The notes: generated by a model from the sequence alone, not told the origin. A stretch of 64,000 bases of DNA from Bradyrhizobium sp. BTAi1 (GCF_000015165.1 NC_009485.1:6777501-6841500); one strand, 5' to 3'. Positions 28,085 to 37,231 are shown, counted from the first letter of the stretch. A program made the numbers and translations.

Positions 28085-28101
28085 ATTAGAAACGTTCTAA
28101 A
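28085..28101. promoter_or_regulatory. Candidate Irr box / iron control element
   Basis: ATTAGAAACGTTCTAAA has perfect TTAGAA/TTCTAA arms with a 3-bp centre. It differs at one position from the ICE/Irr consensus of Rhizobiales as I recall it (TTTAGAA-N3-TTCTAAA). It ends 18-19 bp upstream of the c-type haem protein start, where Irr binding would block transcription under low iron. Confidence 0.55.
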
Positions 28102-28432
28102 AAGAAGCTGCCTGGGATGCCAATCGCGATTGCTGATCGCAACCATCAGAAAAACTTGATGCCGCCTGCCGCACGGCCAGCATGATCACGACACAGTTTG
28201 TCGGCCGGCACGATCGTCTCGCGGCGATGCGCGGGGGGAGCACGAGACACCGCGGTCGTAGGGCTCTGACGCCGAGCCGTCGTAGATGGACGCATGCGCA
28301 GCCGAAGCGAAAGCTGCTCTGCGAATTACGGTGACGGTAATGGACAACGAGCTGCTGCTTGATTGAAAGGAACTGAGCTCCATCGATGATGCATTTGTCT
28401 CGAAGGAGCGCCGGCCTCATCGACGCGTTGCG
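28102..28432. other. Intergenic region, nothing recognised
   Basis: About 330 bp between the Irr-like box and the end of the amidinotransferase gene. Short open frames here lack ribosome sites and family resemblance. Base composition is somewhat less GC-rich than the neighbours. Confidence 0.45.
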
Positions 28433-29410
28433 TCAATCGGCCCGCAGCAGCGGCTGCGTGCTGCAGCGAAATCCGCCGCCCATCGATCGGGAGATGGCGA
28501 AGTCGACATATTCTACCGCGACGCCATGTCGGGCGAGCGCCTCGCCAACCGCTGCAAAAGCAGGATCGGTGATATAGATGTCGGACGTCACCGGCAGGCC
28601 GTTCACGGCCAATTGGGCCACCTCATCGAGACCGACAGCGATGCGGGTCCAGTTCGCAAGCGCCGAGGGCACGCCGTCGAGGAAGGCGTCCTCGCAGACG
28701 ACCATCACACCCGGCCGGACCAGGCTGAGCGCACAATCGAGATGGAGCACGTCGGGCCGCAACCTGACGCCTTCCACGGTATAGCCCATCGGACGCAGCA
28801 GATTGGCCAACCATCGGATGCCAGCGTCGTTCGATGCCAGCCCCGATTGCCCGACAAAGACGTGACGCCCCAGGATCAGAATGTCGCCGCCCTCCAGGAA
28901 CGGGCCGGCGCCGCCGTCATCGTCGTCGGCGATCGCCGGCTGCGGGACTGCGACATAGAGGCAGCCAGTCCGCATCGCCCAGTCAAAGATCAGGTCGCGG
29001 GCGGGCAGGACTTCGATGCGGCGATACACAAAGCGCAGCGAGCCTTCGATCAGGAAAGGTCCGATGGTAAAGAACGGATCGCGCGTGAAGAAGTTGGCGT
29101 AGCCCCTGGCGCCGGCAAAGGCCTTCTCCGCCGCGTTCAACTTCCGCGGTCGCAGCACCTCGACCTGATGCCGGCGCAGCACCACCGCGAGCGCCTCGCG
29201 CTCGGCTTCCCAAGCGCGCTGCACATCGGGATGGCTCTCAGCCAAGCTGCGGCCAGGCGTTTGAGATCCTGCGGCGCTCGCCTGTTGCGGAAGGAATGCC
29301 AGATCTGCCGGCAGCGGCATGGCGTCGGGCGCGCGAAACTCGCATTCGGCGAGCACCACCGTGCGCAGGCGTGCGAACTCGCTGTCCACGAAGATACGTG
29401 TCGCATCCAT
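28433..29410 (-). CDS. Amidinotransferase-superfamily protein
   Basis: Protein of 325 residues with the pentein fold of arginine deiminases, dimethylarginine hydrolases and amidinotransferases. Visible motifs are NFFTRDPFFTIG near residue 100, FLEGGDILILG near 175 (substrate Glu/Asp), VLHLDCALS near 225 with the catalytic His, and the C-terminal GGGFRCSTQPL with the nucleophilic Cys near residue 316. The start at 29410 follows CGGAG; the frame opens at 29434. Whether it transfers or hydrolyses the amidino group cannot be read from sequence. It stands alone, followed by a long non-coding stretch upstream. Confidence 0.83.
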   Translation of the reverse strand: MDATRIFVDSEFARLRTVVLAECEFRAPDAMPLPADLAFLPQQASAAGSQTPGRSLAESHPDVQRAWEAEREALAVVLRRHQVEVLRPRKLNAAEKAFAGARGYANFFTRDPFFTIGPFLIEGSLRFVYRRIEVLPARDLIFDWAMRTGCLYVAVPQPAIADDDDGGAGPFLEGGDILILGRHVFVGQSGLASNDAGIRWLANLLRPMGYTVEGVRLRPDVLHLDCALSLVRPGVMVVCEDAFLDGVPSALANWTRIAVGLDEVAQLAVNGLPVTSDIYITDPAFAAVGEALARHGVAVEYVDFAISRSMGGGFRCSTQPLLRAD

Positions 29411-29889
29411 GGCTTCGGCTCCGAGCGAGATCATCGATCCTCCGACGCAGAGGTCCGCGCGGATCAGCTGCTGGCGACAGCATCAAGAACAGTGACGCGC
29501 CTTGGCCGGACAACGGCAAATAGACACCGCGAACTCGGTTGTCTAGATCCCACGCCGCCCCCTCAATCCAGGAGACCTCGGCGGCCTGTTCGGAAGGATA
29601 GCGTCGCTTCGGTAGTCTATGCGCGAGCCGGACAAGTCCGCCTCGAGCACCAGCCTGATGACAGCCGCGGCAAAGCCGTCACCATGACCGGAGCGGCTTT
29701 AGCGCAAGCTACTTCCGGTTGCGCAAACAACCGAACACTAATGCGATGAATGCTCGCGCTCGATCGCCAGCAACCCGCCTGACTGACAGGGTATGACGCA
29801 CCCACCCGATCAACTTCCGATTTACAGAATTTTTCTTCTTTTCTTTTTTCCAGCATTGGCGTATATCAATCCCGTCCTGCTTCCGGTGG
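29411..29889. other. Intergenic region, no gene seen
   Basis: About 480 bp upstream of the amidinotransferase. It contains a T-rich run near 29825-29850 just before a dispersed repeat begins. No open frame has both a ribosome site and a recognisable product. Confidence 0.45.
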
Positions 29890-30250
29890 AGGGGCGTGTC
29901 GCGACCGTCACGAGACGTGGGAGGTGGGATGCGATGGGCGCAGGGAATCGCAGCGTGGCTTTGTGTCGCGCCGACGAACGGTTCGTTGCGCACGGCGAAG
30001 TCGTGCGGTCCTGACACCCCGATGCTGGTGTCCCGCGGCGAGCGTGCGCAAGCGCCGTCGCGCATGGTGGCCAACAAGCCCGGTGCACCAGGGAGACCAC
30101 GTATAAGCCGTTCCAACCGTCGCGCGGGGAAGGCCGGGCGTGCCCGGCCAGACCTGTGGTGACTGCCGCCTGCTTTTTTTGCTGCAGGCGGGCCACGGGC
30201 GCGGCCAGCGCCCGGCCTTCCCCGCGCCCTCCTTTGTTATGAGGGCGAAC
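29890..30250 (+). repeat. Intact copy of a ~350-bp dispersed repeat
   Basis: This stretch is homologous to the sequence at 38751-38798 plus 40673-41000 read on the opposite strand, where a group II intron interrupts it. Internal landmarks are GGGATGCGATGGGCG, CCAGACCTGTGGTGACTGCC, and perfect 15-nt arms GGGGAAGGCCGGGCG (30126-30140) and CGCCCGGCCTTCCCC (30209-30223). Inside these arms is a second hairpin (CCGCCTGC / GCAGGCGG) with a T-rich loop. The intron target point corresponds to the junction 30201/30202. Confidence 0.8.
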
Positions 30251-30350
30251 CTGATGCGAAAGCTCGGGCGCGATGCGCCGCGAGAGATGATGGCGTATGG
30301 CCGCGGAGAGACATTCAATCGTGCGCGTCGGCTGTCAGGCGCGGCAGGGG

Positions 30351-30393
30351 CCTCACGGTTCGAGACGCGCCTGCGGCGCTCCTCACCATGAGG
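30351..30393. repeat. Palindromic repeat CCTCACGGTTCGAGACGCG...CTCACCATGAGG
   Basis: Third copy of the family seen at 4953 and 11252. It lies in the 1.2-kb non-coding region upstream of flhA; the surrounding 30250-30585 holds no convincing gene. Confidence 0.6.
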
Positions 30394-30585
30394 ATTTTGC
30401 GCCAGCCCCGGCGCTGCACGCTGCGTGCTCATGGCGAGGGTCGAGCGGCGAAATCGGCGCCCCCCTCCCCTTGAGAAGATCGCCGAAAGCGGGCGTCTCG
30501 CAGGGCGAGGCTCGGGCAGGGGCGGTGGATCGGAGCACCGCGGAACACCCCATCCCTTCTCCCCGCAACCCTTTGTTAACCCGCA

Positions 30586-30624
30586 TTAACCGAATGCTAA
30601 CCATACACCGGGCAAAAATTGCCG
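30586..30624 (+). promoter_or_regulatory. CtrA-like box plus GGCAA/TTGCC palindrome upstream of flhA
   Basis: TTAA-N7-CTAACCAT-N5-GGGCAA-N3-TTGCCG, identical in layout to 22878-22916. An additional TTAAC lies just upstream (30576), giving overlapping CtrA-like half-sites. It ends 50 bp before the flhA GTG start. CtrA control of early flagellar genes is established in Caulobacter; use here is inference. Confidence 0.6.
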
Positions 30625-30674
30625 AGTGAAATGTGCGTGTCGCAGTCGGGTGCAGTTGACGGGGGAGACCTTCC

Positions 30675-32903
30675 GTGGACGCCAGCGCGGTACCTCAGTT
30701 TCGAAACGGCGGCGCAGTGGCCGCCGCGCAGTCGTTTGGGGCCGGGAAACGCGGCTCACGGGAAGGGGCGAAAGCCATGGTCGACGTCACGGCGGGTCAG
30801 GGGGCCGGGTCACCGGCCGGGGGCTACACATTCGGCGATTTCAAGACGCTGATCCTGCGCGGCGACATCGCGCTGGCGCTCGGCATCCTCACCATCCTGG
30901 TGGTGCTGATCCTGCCGCTGCCGGCGATCGTGCTCGACCTGTTCCTGGCGATCTCGATCACGCTGTCGATCCTGATCCTGATGACGGCCCTCTTCATCCA
31001 GGCGCCGCTGGAATTCTCGTCCTTTCCGACCATCCTGCTGATCTCGACGATGCTGCGGCTGTCGCTGAACCTGGCCTCGACAAGGCTGATCCTCAGCCAC
31101 GGCCATGAGGGCACCGACGCCGCCGGCCACGTCATCCAGGCGTTCGGCTCGTTCGTGATGGGCGGCAATTTCGTCATCGGCATCATCGTGTTCGCGATCC
31201 TGGTGACGGTGAACTTCGTCGTCATCACCAAGGGTTCGGGCCGTATCGCCGAGGTCGCGGCACGCTTTCACCTGGATTCGATGCCCGGCAAGCAGATGGC
31301 GATCGACGCCGACCTCTCCGCCGGCCTGATCGACGAGAAGGTCGCCAAGATGCGGCGCAAGGAGCTCGAGGACGAAAGCGGCTTCTTCGGCGCGATGGAC
31401 GGTGCCTCGAAATTCGTCCGCGGCGACGCCGTCGCCGGCCTGCTCGTCGTGTTCATCAACATCATCGGCGGCATCATCATCGGCGTCGCCCAGCAGGGCA
31501 TGTCGTTCGGCGACGCCGCCCGCTCCTACACGGTGCTGACGGTCGGCGACGGCCTCGTCACCCAGGTGCCGGCGCTGATCGTGTCGACGGCCGCGGGCCT
31601 GCTGGTGTCCAAGGCCGGCGTCAGCGGCGCGGCCGACAAGGCGCTGATGCAGCAGTTCTCCGGCTATCCGCAGGCCCTCGGCCTGTCCGCCGCCGTCATG
31701 CTGGTGCTGGCGCTGCTGCCGGGCATTCCGACCCTTCCGTTCCTCGCACTGGGCGGCGGCGCCGCCGCGCTCGCCATCAAGGCGCGCAGGCAGAAGGACG
31801 TCGCCAAGGCGGTCGAGGCCGCGGAGGCGGCGGCGCCCGCCGCAGCCGCCACCGCCGCGGCGGCCGAGGAGCCGATCGCGAACGCGCTGAAGATCGACGA
31901 CCTCAAGATCGAACTTGGCTATGCGCTGCTGCCGCTGGTCAACGGCCCCGACGGCACCGACCGGCTGACCGACCAGATCAAGGCGCTGCGGCGGTCGCTC
32001 GCGATCGAAATGGGCTTCGTGATGCCGTCGGTGCGCATCCTCGACAACGTCCAGCTCGAGGCCAACACCTACATCATCAAGATCAAGGAGGTCGACGCCG
32101 GCTCCGGCAAGATCTGGCCGAACCAGTTCATGGTCATGGACCCCGGCGGCAACCAGGTCGCGGTGCCCGGCATCCACACCACCGAGCCGACCTTCGGACT
32201 GCCCGCCACATGGGTCGACGCCGGCCTGAAGGAAGAAGCGACCTTGAAGGGCTACACGGTGGTGGACGCGGCGACCGTGCTCTCGACCCACCTGACCGAG
32301 CTGCTCAAGGCCAATATGAGCGACCTGCTGTCCTACGGCGAGGTGCAGAAGCTTCTGAAGGAGCTGCCGAAGGAGCAGAGCGAGCTGGTCAAGGACATCG
32401 TGCCGACCCAGATCACGATCTCCGGCATCCAGCGCGTGCTGCAATTGCTGCTGTCGGAGCGGATCTCGATCCGCGACCTCTCAACCATCCTCGAAGGCAT
32501 CGCCGATGCGCTGGCGTTCTCGCGCAATCCGGCCACCATCGTCGAGCATGTGCGCGCCCGCCTCGCCCGCCAGATCTGCGCCCAGAACACCTCGCCGATG
32601 GGCTACCTGCCGCTGATCGCGCTGTCGCCGAAATGGGAGCAGGCGTTTGCGGAATCGCTGATCGGCCAGGGCGAGGAGCGCAGCCTGGCGATGCAGCCGT
32701 CGAAGCTCTCCGAGTTCATGACCGCGACGCGCGATGCGTTCGAGCGGGCCGCGCGCGAGGGCGAGTCACCGGTGCTGGTCACCTCGGCCGCGATCCGGCC
32801 GTTCGTCCGCTCGCTGGTGGAACGCTTCCGGGCGCAGACCACCGTGCTGTCGCAGGCCGAAATTCATCCTCGCGCGCGGCTCAAGACGGTCGGAAGCGTG
32901 TGA
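30675..32903 (+). CDS. flhA: Flagellar export apparatus protein FlhA
   Basis: Core inner-membrane component of the flagellar type III export gate, 742 residues from a GTG at 30675 preceded by GGGGGAG. An ATG at 30777 with AAGGGG upstream is a real alternative and would give 708 residues. Eight or so membrane segments fill residues 60-360, including the FHIPEP family block around MLRLSLNLASTRLILSHGHE. A cytoplasmic domain follows after an Ala/Glu-rich linker near 385-400, with LLKANMSDLLSYGEVQKLL and LSERISIRDLSTILEGIADA. It is the first gene after a CtrA-like promoter module. Other flagellar export genes lie nearby on the other strand. Confidence 0.97.
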   Translation: MDASAVPQFRNGGAVAAAQSFGAGKRGSREGAKAMVDVTAGQGAGSPAGGYTFGDFKTLILRGDIALALGILTILVVLILPLPAIVLDLFLAISITLSILILMTALFIQAPLEFSSFPTILLISTMLRLSLNLASTRLILSHGHEGTDAAGHVIQAFGSFVMGGNFVIGIIVFAILVTVNFVVITKGSGRIAEVAARFHLDSMPGKQMAIDADLSAGLIDEKVAKMRRKELEDESGFFGAMDGASKFVRGDAVAGLLVVFINIIGGIIIGVAQQGMSFGDAARSYTVLTVGDGLVTQVPALIVSTAAGLLVSKAGVSGAADKALMQQFSGYPQALGLSAAVMLVLALLPGIPTLPFLALGGGAAALAIKARRQKDVAKAVEAAEAAAPAAAATAAAAEEPIANALKIDDLKIELGYALLPLVNGPDGTDRLTDQIKALRRSLAIEMGFVMPSVRILDNVQLEANTYIIKIKEVDAGSGKIWPNQFMVMDPGGNQVAVPGIHTTEPTFGLPATWVDAGLKEEATLKGYTVVDAATVLSTHLTELLKANMSDLLSYGEVQKLLKELPKEQSELVKDIVPTQITISGIQRVLQLLLSERISIRDLSTILEGIADALAFSRNPATIVEHVRARLARQICAQNTSPMGYLPLIALSPKWEQAFAESLIGQGEERSLAMQPSKLSEFMTATRDAFERAAREGESPVLVTSAAIRPFVRSLVERFRAQTTVLSQAEIHPRARLKTVGSV

Positions 32904-33272
32904 GGACGGACGCGGCGGAACCCGCGACTCCGCCGCTCGTTGAGATGGGAGCCGGCGCGCTATCGCTGGGTTCCGCGGTTTTTCTGGGCAGGCCGGAGCT
33001 GTGCTTTATCGCCACAGGCAAACGATTTCTTTCTTTTCCGTTAGGTTGCCCGAACTTCAGAACAGACCAGAAACACCACAAGGCATTGGAAATAAATAAA
33101 TATTCATCCTTCTGCGCATACCGATCGCAGGTCATCACGACTTTTCACACACTTGTGATGCCACCTACGAAACGGAATCGAGGTTTCCTACGTTCTTAGA
33201 GGCGAGACGATGAACCGGAACGAGCCCGGCTCACACGAATCGATAGAGGACGGAAGGCGGCAGGAGGCTTCC
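32904..33272. other. Intergenic region with AT-rich stretch
   Basis: Between flhA and a small membrane protein gene. The part at about 33015-33120 is clearly AT-richer than its surroundings (for example AAATAAATAAATATTC). It probably holds a promoter for the small gene. I see no recognisable sigma-factor consensus with correct spacing. Confidence 0.45.
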
Positions 33273-33473
33273 ATGAACCACTCGATTTACAGCGCGGATC
33301 GGACAACCCACCTCAAGATCGTGGTGGTTGCACTGGTGGCTGGCATCGCGGTGGCCGGCCTCGGCATCTCGGCTCGCCTTAATGCGGAGCCGGGCTATAC
33401 GCAGACCGCAAAAGTCATGAAAGCCGGCAAGCCGGTGGCGGTGACGAGCTCGGAGACATCGCTGGTTCGTTGA
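33273..33473 (+). CDS. Small single-span membrane protein
   Basis: Protein of 66 residues with one membrane segment (LKIVVVALVAGIAVAGLGIS). The start at 33273 has a near-perfect CAGGAGG site 7 nt upstream; an upstream in-frame ATG at 33210 would add 21 polar residues. A strong terminator follows about 90 bp later. The role is unknown; position next to an ECF sigma/anti-sigma pair may be coincidental. Confidence 0.7.
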   Translation: MNHSIYSADRTTHLKIVVVALVAGIAVAGLGISARLNAEPGYTQTAKVMKAGKPVAVTSSETSLVR

Positions 33474-33560
33474 TTGGAATTTCCGGAATTCACGCGGTTC
33501 TCACAGCCCCCCAACTGGCCGCGTGGATATGTAGTAGACCCAACCCCAAGTCGACTACCG

Positions 33561-33593
33561 AAAACGCCCGCTCCCCACGGGCGTTTTCTTTTT
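33561..33593 (+). terminator. Rho-independent terminator
   Basis: Perfect 10-bp stem AAAACGCCCG / CGGGCGTTTT with a 7-nt loop and a following CTTTTT run. It ends the transcript of the small membrane protein and lies only a few bases from the convergent anti-sigma gene. Confidence 0.9.
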
Positions 33594-33601
33594 GCCGCGG
33601 T

Positions 33602-34588
33602 TCAGCGTGACGGCGGCACCGTCTCGATCAGCTTGCCGGTAAAGACGATCGGCCCGGTGGCCTGCCCGGTCGGCGACCCGCCCTCCGGCTCCACCGTCAC
33701 GGCGTAGGTGGCGCGACTGACCGTGTCGGCATCATAGGCCGACAGAACGGGCCGGCTGGTGAAGTCGCTGCCGCCGATCACGCCGAGCGAGCGCGGCTTC
33801 TGCAGCTTGTCCGAGACGATCCAGAGCTCGAAGCTCTTGCCCGGCTCAGGCGCCGCACCAACCCGGCGGACCGTATAGGTCTTGCTGCCGGCATCGACGG
33901 TCAGGATGAAGGCCGGCGAGGCCGCATCCTTCTGCAACAGCGCAACGAATTGGGCCGAAGGCTGCGCTCCAGCCGGCACCTTGACCTCCGCGGTCTGAAC
34001 CCGCGCCTTCGGCTGCAGCGGTGGCGGCAACAGCTCCGGCCGGTAGATCTGCACCCCGAGCAGCGCGAGCAGCATCGCGGCAACCGCCGTCATGACATTG
34101 GCGACGATGCGCAACTGCCGGACCTTGGACGAGAGCTGAATGACATTAGTGTTGTCGGCTGCAACGGCCTCGGTCCGTTCGGCCTTGAGCTCGGTCGTCT
34201 TGCCCGTGGCACTGCCGTCCTCGGCCGCCGTGACGGCCGGACCATCCGCAGCCAAAACCGGCGGAGCATCCAGCACGATCGCGCCCGGCGGCTCCGGCGC
34301 ATCCACAGCGACCGGCGCCGCCACGACAGCTGCAGTCGTGGGGGAGACCTGGGCGACCGGCGCCGTGCGCGCGATCTCGGCCTTGATGCGCTCCCACAGT
34401 TCGGGGCGCGGCTCGACCAGCCCGACCATCTGATTGAGCGCACTCAGCCGGAATTCCCAGGCCTGCACGACCGCGGCAAAATCGCTGTCGACCGCCATCA
34501 TGGTCTCGACCTGGGCGCGCTCGGCGGCGTCGAGGGTGCCGAGCGCATATTCCGCCGCCAGCGCGATATGGTCTTCGCTATACGCCAT
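33602..34588 (-). CDS. Anti-sigma factor, RskA/anti-sigma-K type
   Basis: Membrane anti-sigma factor of 328 residues. The N-terminal cytoplasmic part has the zinc-less anti-sigma pattern (ALAAEYALGTLDAAERAQVE; VQAWEFRLSALNQMV). A Pro/Ala-rich linker leads to one membrane segment (IVANVMTAVAAMLLALLGVQ) near residue 185. The C-terminal periplasmic RskA domain includes GKSFELWIVSDKLQKPRSLG. It should bind and silence the ECF sigma factor encoded 87 bp upstream. No strong ribosome site is seen; the upstream stretch contains repeated CTGGACCTG units. Confidence 0.88.
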   Translation of the reverse strand: MAYSEDHIALAAEYALGTLDAAERAQVETMMAVDSDFAAVVQAWEFRLSALNQMVGLVEPRPELWERIKAEIARTAPVAQVSPTTAAVVAAPVAVDAPEPPGAIVLDAPPVLAADGPAVTAAEDGSATGKTTELKAERTEAVAADNTNVIQLSSKVRQLRIVANVMTAVAAMLLALLGVQIYRPELLPPPLQPKARVQTAEVKVPAGAQPSAQFVALLQKDAASPAFILTVDAGSKTYTVRRVGAAPEPGKSFELWIVSDKLQKPRSLGVIGGSDFTSRPVLSAYDADTVSRATYAVTVEPEGGSPTGQATGPIVFTGKLIETVPPSR

Positions 34589-34675
34589 CACAGGTCCAGG
34601 TACAGGTCCAGGTCAGATCACCTACAAAGTCTATTGCAGCGTCTCTCGCATCAAACGCTCAGTCCAAACCACGCC

Positions 34676-35224
34676 TCAACCGAGACCGAGGCATTGGCGA
34701 ATGTCCATCATGCTCCGCCGCAGCCAGGTCTTGACCGTATTCACCGGCGCCTCGAACTTGGTCGCCAGTTGCTCACGGCTCCAGCCGTTATAATAGGCCA
34801 GCAGCACGAGCTTCTGACGGTCCGGCTCGAGCCGGCCGACACATTCCAATAGCCGCTTCAGCTCCTCCGACATTTCGCGCCGCGCCAGCGGATCCGGCGT
34901 CTCGGCAGCGACCTCGAACGCGGACGGCTCGTCCTCCAAAGACAGCTCGCCCCGCTTGCGCACCAGATCGATGGCCCGGTTGCGAGCGATGGCGGCCATC
35001 CAGGTGATCGGGGAAGACACCGCCGGGTTGAACTGGGCGGCATTATTCCAAACCTTGACGTAGGTCTCCTGGACGACCTCCTCGGCGAGGTCCTGTCGGT
35101 GCAAGATACGGAGCACGACGCCATAGAGTTTCGCGCGCGTTGCCGCGTAGAGGCGCTCGAACGCGGCCTCATCCCCCTTGGCGACTGCGGCAAGCAACCA
35201 GACCAGCTCTGCCGGCGTCAGCAT
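34676..35224 (-). CDS. ECF (group IV) RNA polymerase sigma factor
   Basis: Sigma factor of 182 residues with region 2 (FERLYAATRAKLYGVVLRIL; LAEEVVQETYVKVWNNA) and region 4 (RQKLVLLAYYNGWSREQLA; VNTVKTWLRRSMMDIRQCLG). It pairs with the RskA-type anti-sigma gene immediately downstream, as in SigK-RskA systems. The inducing signal and promoter set are unknown. It is not the EcfG general stress factor, since no PhyR/NepR partner is present. Confidence 0.93.
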   Translation of the reverse strand: MLTPAELVWLLAAVAKGDEAAFERLYAATRAKLYGVVLRILHRQDLAEEVVQETYVKVWNNAAQFNPAVSSPITWMAAIARNRAIDLVRKRGELSLEDEPSAFEVAAETPDPLARREMSEELKRLLECVGRLEPDRQKLVLLAYYNGWSREQLATKFEAPVNTVKTWLRRSMMDIRQCLGLG

Positions 35225-35319
35225 TCAGCGTCCCCGAAAATCGGCCCCACTCCCTCGTTCGAGCCCCGCCCTCCCGTAGCACGACTCGCGCACCGTGCTC
35301 CACCCAAGGTGGGCGCGAC

Positions 35320-35351
35320 GAAAAACCCGGACCTTGCGGGCCCGGGTTTTC
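35320..35351 (-). terminator. Rho-independent terminator after fliJ
   Basis: Read on the minus strand, AAACCCGG and CCGGGTTT arms enclose a short loop and are followed by TTTTT. It lies 28 bp after the fliJ stop and would end the fliI-fliJ transcript before the sigma gene. Confidence 0.8.
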
Positions 35352-35379
35352 GAAAGCAAAGGCCGTGGGGCGCTCCAGC

Positions 35380-35799
35380 TCAGGCGATGACGCCGAGCCG
35401 GGCGCGCATCAGGCCGATACTGTCCATGTCGGCCTGCTCGCGGGCGCTCTCCTCGGCCTTTTCGCGGGCCTGGTCACGCTCGTCGAGCAACTCGACCTTC
35501 TTCATTTCCTCGAATGCCTCGGATAACGCGGCCTTGGCGTCCTCGAGCTGGGCGCGCAGCTCGTCAGCGGAGCGCGTCAGGTTCTCGCGGCGCTGGATCG
35601 CGGCCTTGGCATAGGTCGGATAGGCAAAATGGGTCGGGTCGTTGATGCCGGCCCGCTCCTGCTCGGTCTGAATTTCCCGCTCGAGTTCGGCCGACATGCG
35701 CTGGAAATCAGCGATCATGCCCTCGATCTGCGTCACCCGGCGGCGTTTCTCATCCACCTGAAACTTTTTCAGACGGATCAGCGTTTCGCGCGACTTCAT
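35380..35799 (-). CDS. fliJ: Flagellar export protein FliJ
   Basis: Coiled-coil export chaperone of 139 residues, almost entirely helical and charged. It starts SRETLIRLKKFQVDEKRRRV and continues with AELEREIQTEQERA and LEDAKAALSEAFEEMKKVE. FliJ associates with the FliI-FliH ATPase complex and FlhA. It follows fliI on the same strand after 109 bp; GGGGAG precedes the start. Size and composition match alphaproteobacterial FliJ. Confidence 0.88.
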   Translation of the reverse strand: MKSRETLIRLKKFQVDEKRRRVTQIEGMIADFQRMSAELEREIQTEQERAGINDPTHFAYPTYAKAAIQRRENLTRSADELRAQLEDAKAALSEAFEEMKKVELLDERDQAREKAEESAREQADMDSIGLMRARLGVIA

Positions 35800-35908
35800 C
35801 GACTCATACTCCCCAGAAGTCCCGTATACGGCGCGGGACAGGGCCGGCCGCCCTTCCTGGGCCCGCCGACTAGGCTCGTTACATGCGGGGGATGATTACG
35901 CGACAAAG

Positions 35909-37231
35909 TTAGCTTTCCGTTTCCAAGCGTCCAAGGATCTGTTCCAGCTCCCGATACCCCTGGGCCAGGCCGCAGACCTCGTCCTTGCGCTGGCGCAGGA
36001 AGGCTTCCAGCGGCTCGTGCAGCCGGATGGCCTCGTCAACCTCGGGACTCGAGCCGGCGCGATAGGCGCCGAGCCGGATCAGCTCCTCCATGTCGGCGTA
36101 GGTCGCCATCACCTGGCGCGCCCGCATGATGGTCGGCAAGAATACGGGGTCGGCCGATTTCGGCATCGTGCGCGACACCGATTTCAGGATGTTGATCGCC
36201 GGATAGCGGCCGCGTTCGGCGATCGAACGCTGCATCACGACGTGACCGTCGAGAATACCGCGCACCGCGTCCGCGACCGGCTCATTGTGGTCGTCGCCAT
36301 CGACCAGCACCGTGAAGATTCCGGTGATGGTTCCCTCGCCGCTGCCGGGCCCAGCACGCTCGAGCAGTTTCGGCAACTCGGTAAACACAGTGGGCGTATA
36401 GCCCTTCGCGGTCGGCGGCTCGCCGGCCGACAGGCCGATCTCACGCTGCGCCATCGCGAAGCGCGTCACCGAGTCCATCAGGCAGAGAACATCCTTACCC
36501 TCGTCGCGAAAATATTCGGAGATTGCGAGCGTCAGATACGCCGCCTGCCGGCGCATCAGCGCCGGCTCGTCGGAGGTGGCCACCACGACGACCGAGCGTG
36601 CAAGGCCCTCTTCGCCGAGATCATCCTGCAGGAACTCCTGCACCTCGCGGCCGCGCTCGCCGATCAGGCCGATCACCGAGACCGCGGCATCGACATTGCG
36701 CGCCAGCATCGACAGCAGCACCGACTTGCCGACGCCCGAACCGGCGAAGATGCCGAGTCGCTGGCCACGACAACACGTCAGAAAGGTGTTCAGGGCACGG
36801 ACGCCGAGATCGAGCGGCGAACCGACGCGTTTGCGCGAATGCGCCGGCGGCGGATTGTTGCGGTAGGGAACCGGCGCCGCGCCTTGCGGCAGCGGCCCTT
36901 TGCCGTCGATCGGCTCGCCCATCGCATTGATGACGCGCCCAAGCCAGGCCGGTGATGGCCGCACCTGGTTTGCGGCATTGGCGATGACCGCACGGCAGCC
37001 GCGCCGCACGCCCTCGAGTCCCGCGAACGGCATCACCACCGCGTTCTTGCCGGAGAAGCCGATCACTTCGGCGGGGATGACATTATTGCCGGTCTCGATC
37101 ACGATGCGGGCGCCGACCGACATCGCATGAATCGGACCGGCGATTTCCACCATCAACCCCTTCACGCCGACGACACGGCCATAGGTGTTCACCGCGTCGA
37201 TGTCGCTGATCTGCTCGGCCAGTGCCTTCAT
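35909..37231 (-). CDS. fliI: Flagellum-specific ATPase FliI
   Basis: Export ATPase of 440 residues, related to F1 beta subunits. Walker A is [14 protein letters not shown] near residue 160, followed by [19 protein letters not shown]-like sequence (seen as [12 protein letters not shown]), Walker B near [12 protein letters not shown], and the conserved [20 protein letters not shown]. Start is at the ATG 37231 (a GTG lies directly before). It is divergent from ctrA; the shared 387-bp region contains a CtrA-like box and five GANTC sites, so cell-cycle control is likely. Confidence 0.96.
   Translation of the reverse strand: MKALAEQISDIDAVNTYGRVVGVKGLMVEIAGPIHAMSVGARIVIETGNNVIPAEVIGFSGKNAVVMPFAGLEGVRRGCRAVIANAANQVRPSPAWLGRVINAMGEPIDGKGPLPQGAAPVPYRNNPPPAHSRKRVGSPLDLGVRALNTFLTCCRGQRLGIFAGSGVGKSVLLSMLARNVDAAVSVIGLIGERGREVQEFLQDDLGEEGLARSVVVVATSDEPALMRRQAAYLTLAISEYFRDEGKDVLCLMDSVTRFAMAQREIGLSAGEPPTAKGYTPTVFTELPKLLERAGPGSGEGTITGIFTVLVDGDDHNEPVADAVRGILDGHVVMQRSIAERGRYPAINILKSVSRTMPKSADPVFLPTIMRARQVMATYADMEELIRLGAYRAGSSPEVDEAIRLHEPLEAFLRQRKDEVCGLAQGYRELEQILGRLETES

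Noticed and set aside
29822-30196. Minus-strand open frame inside the dispersed repeat (and its counterpart near 40551-41039) as a real gene
   Set aside because: No ribosome site and no recognisable domain; reported as part of a repeat. The shared open frame is kept as an observation in the findings.
33170-33200. EcfG-type promoter (GGAAT ... CGTT) ahead of the small membrane protein gene
   Set aside because: The spacing between the two elements is 12 bp, too short for the known EcfG consensus.
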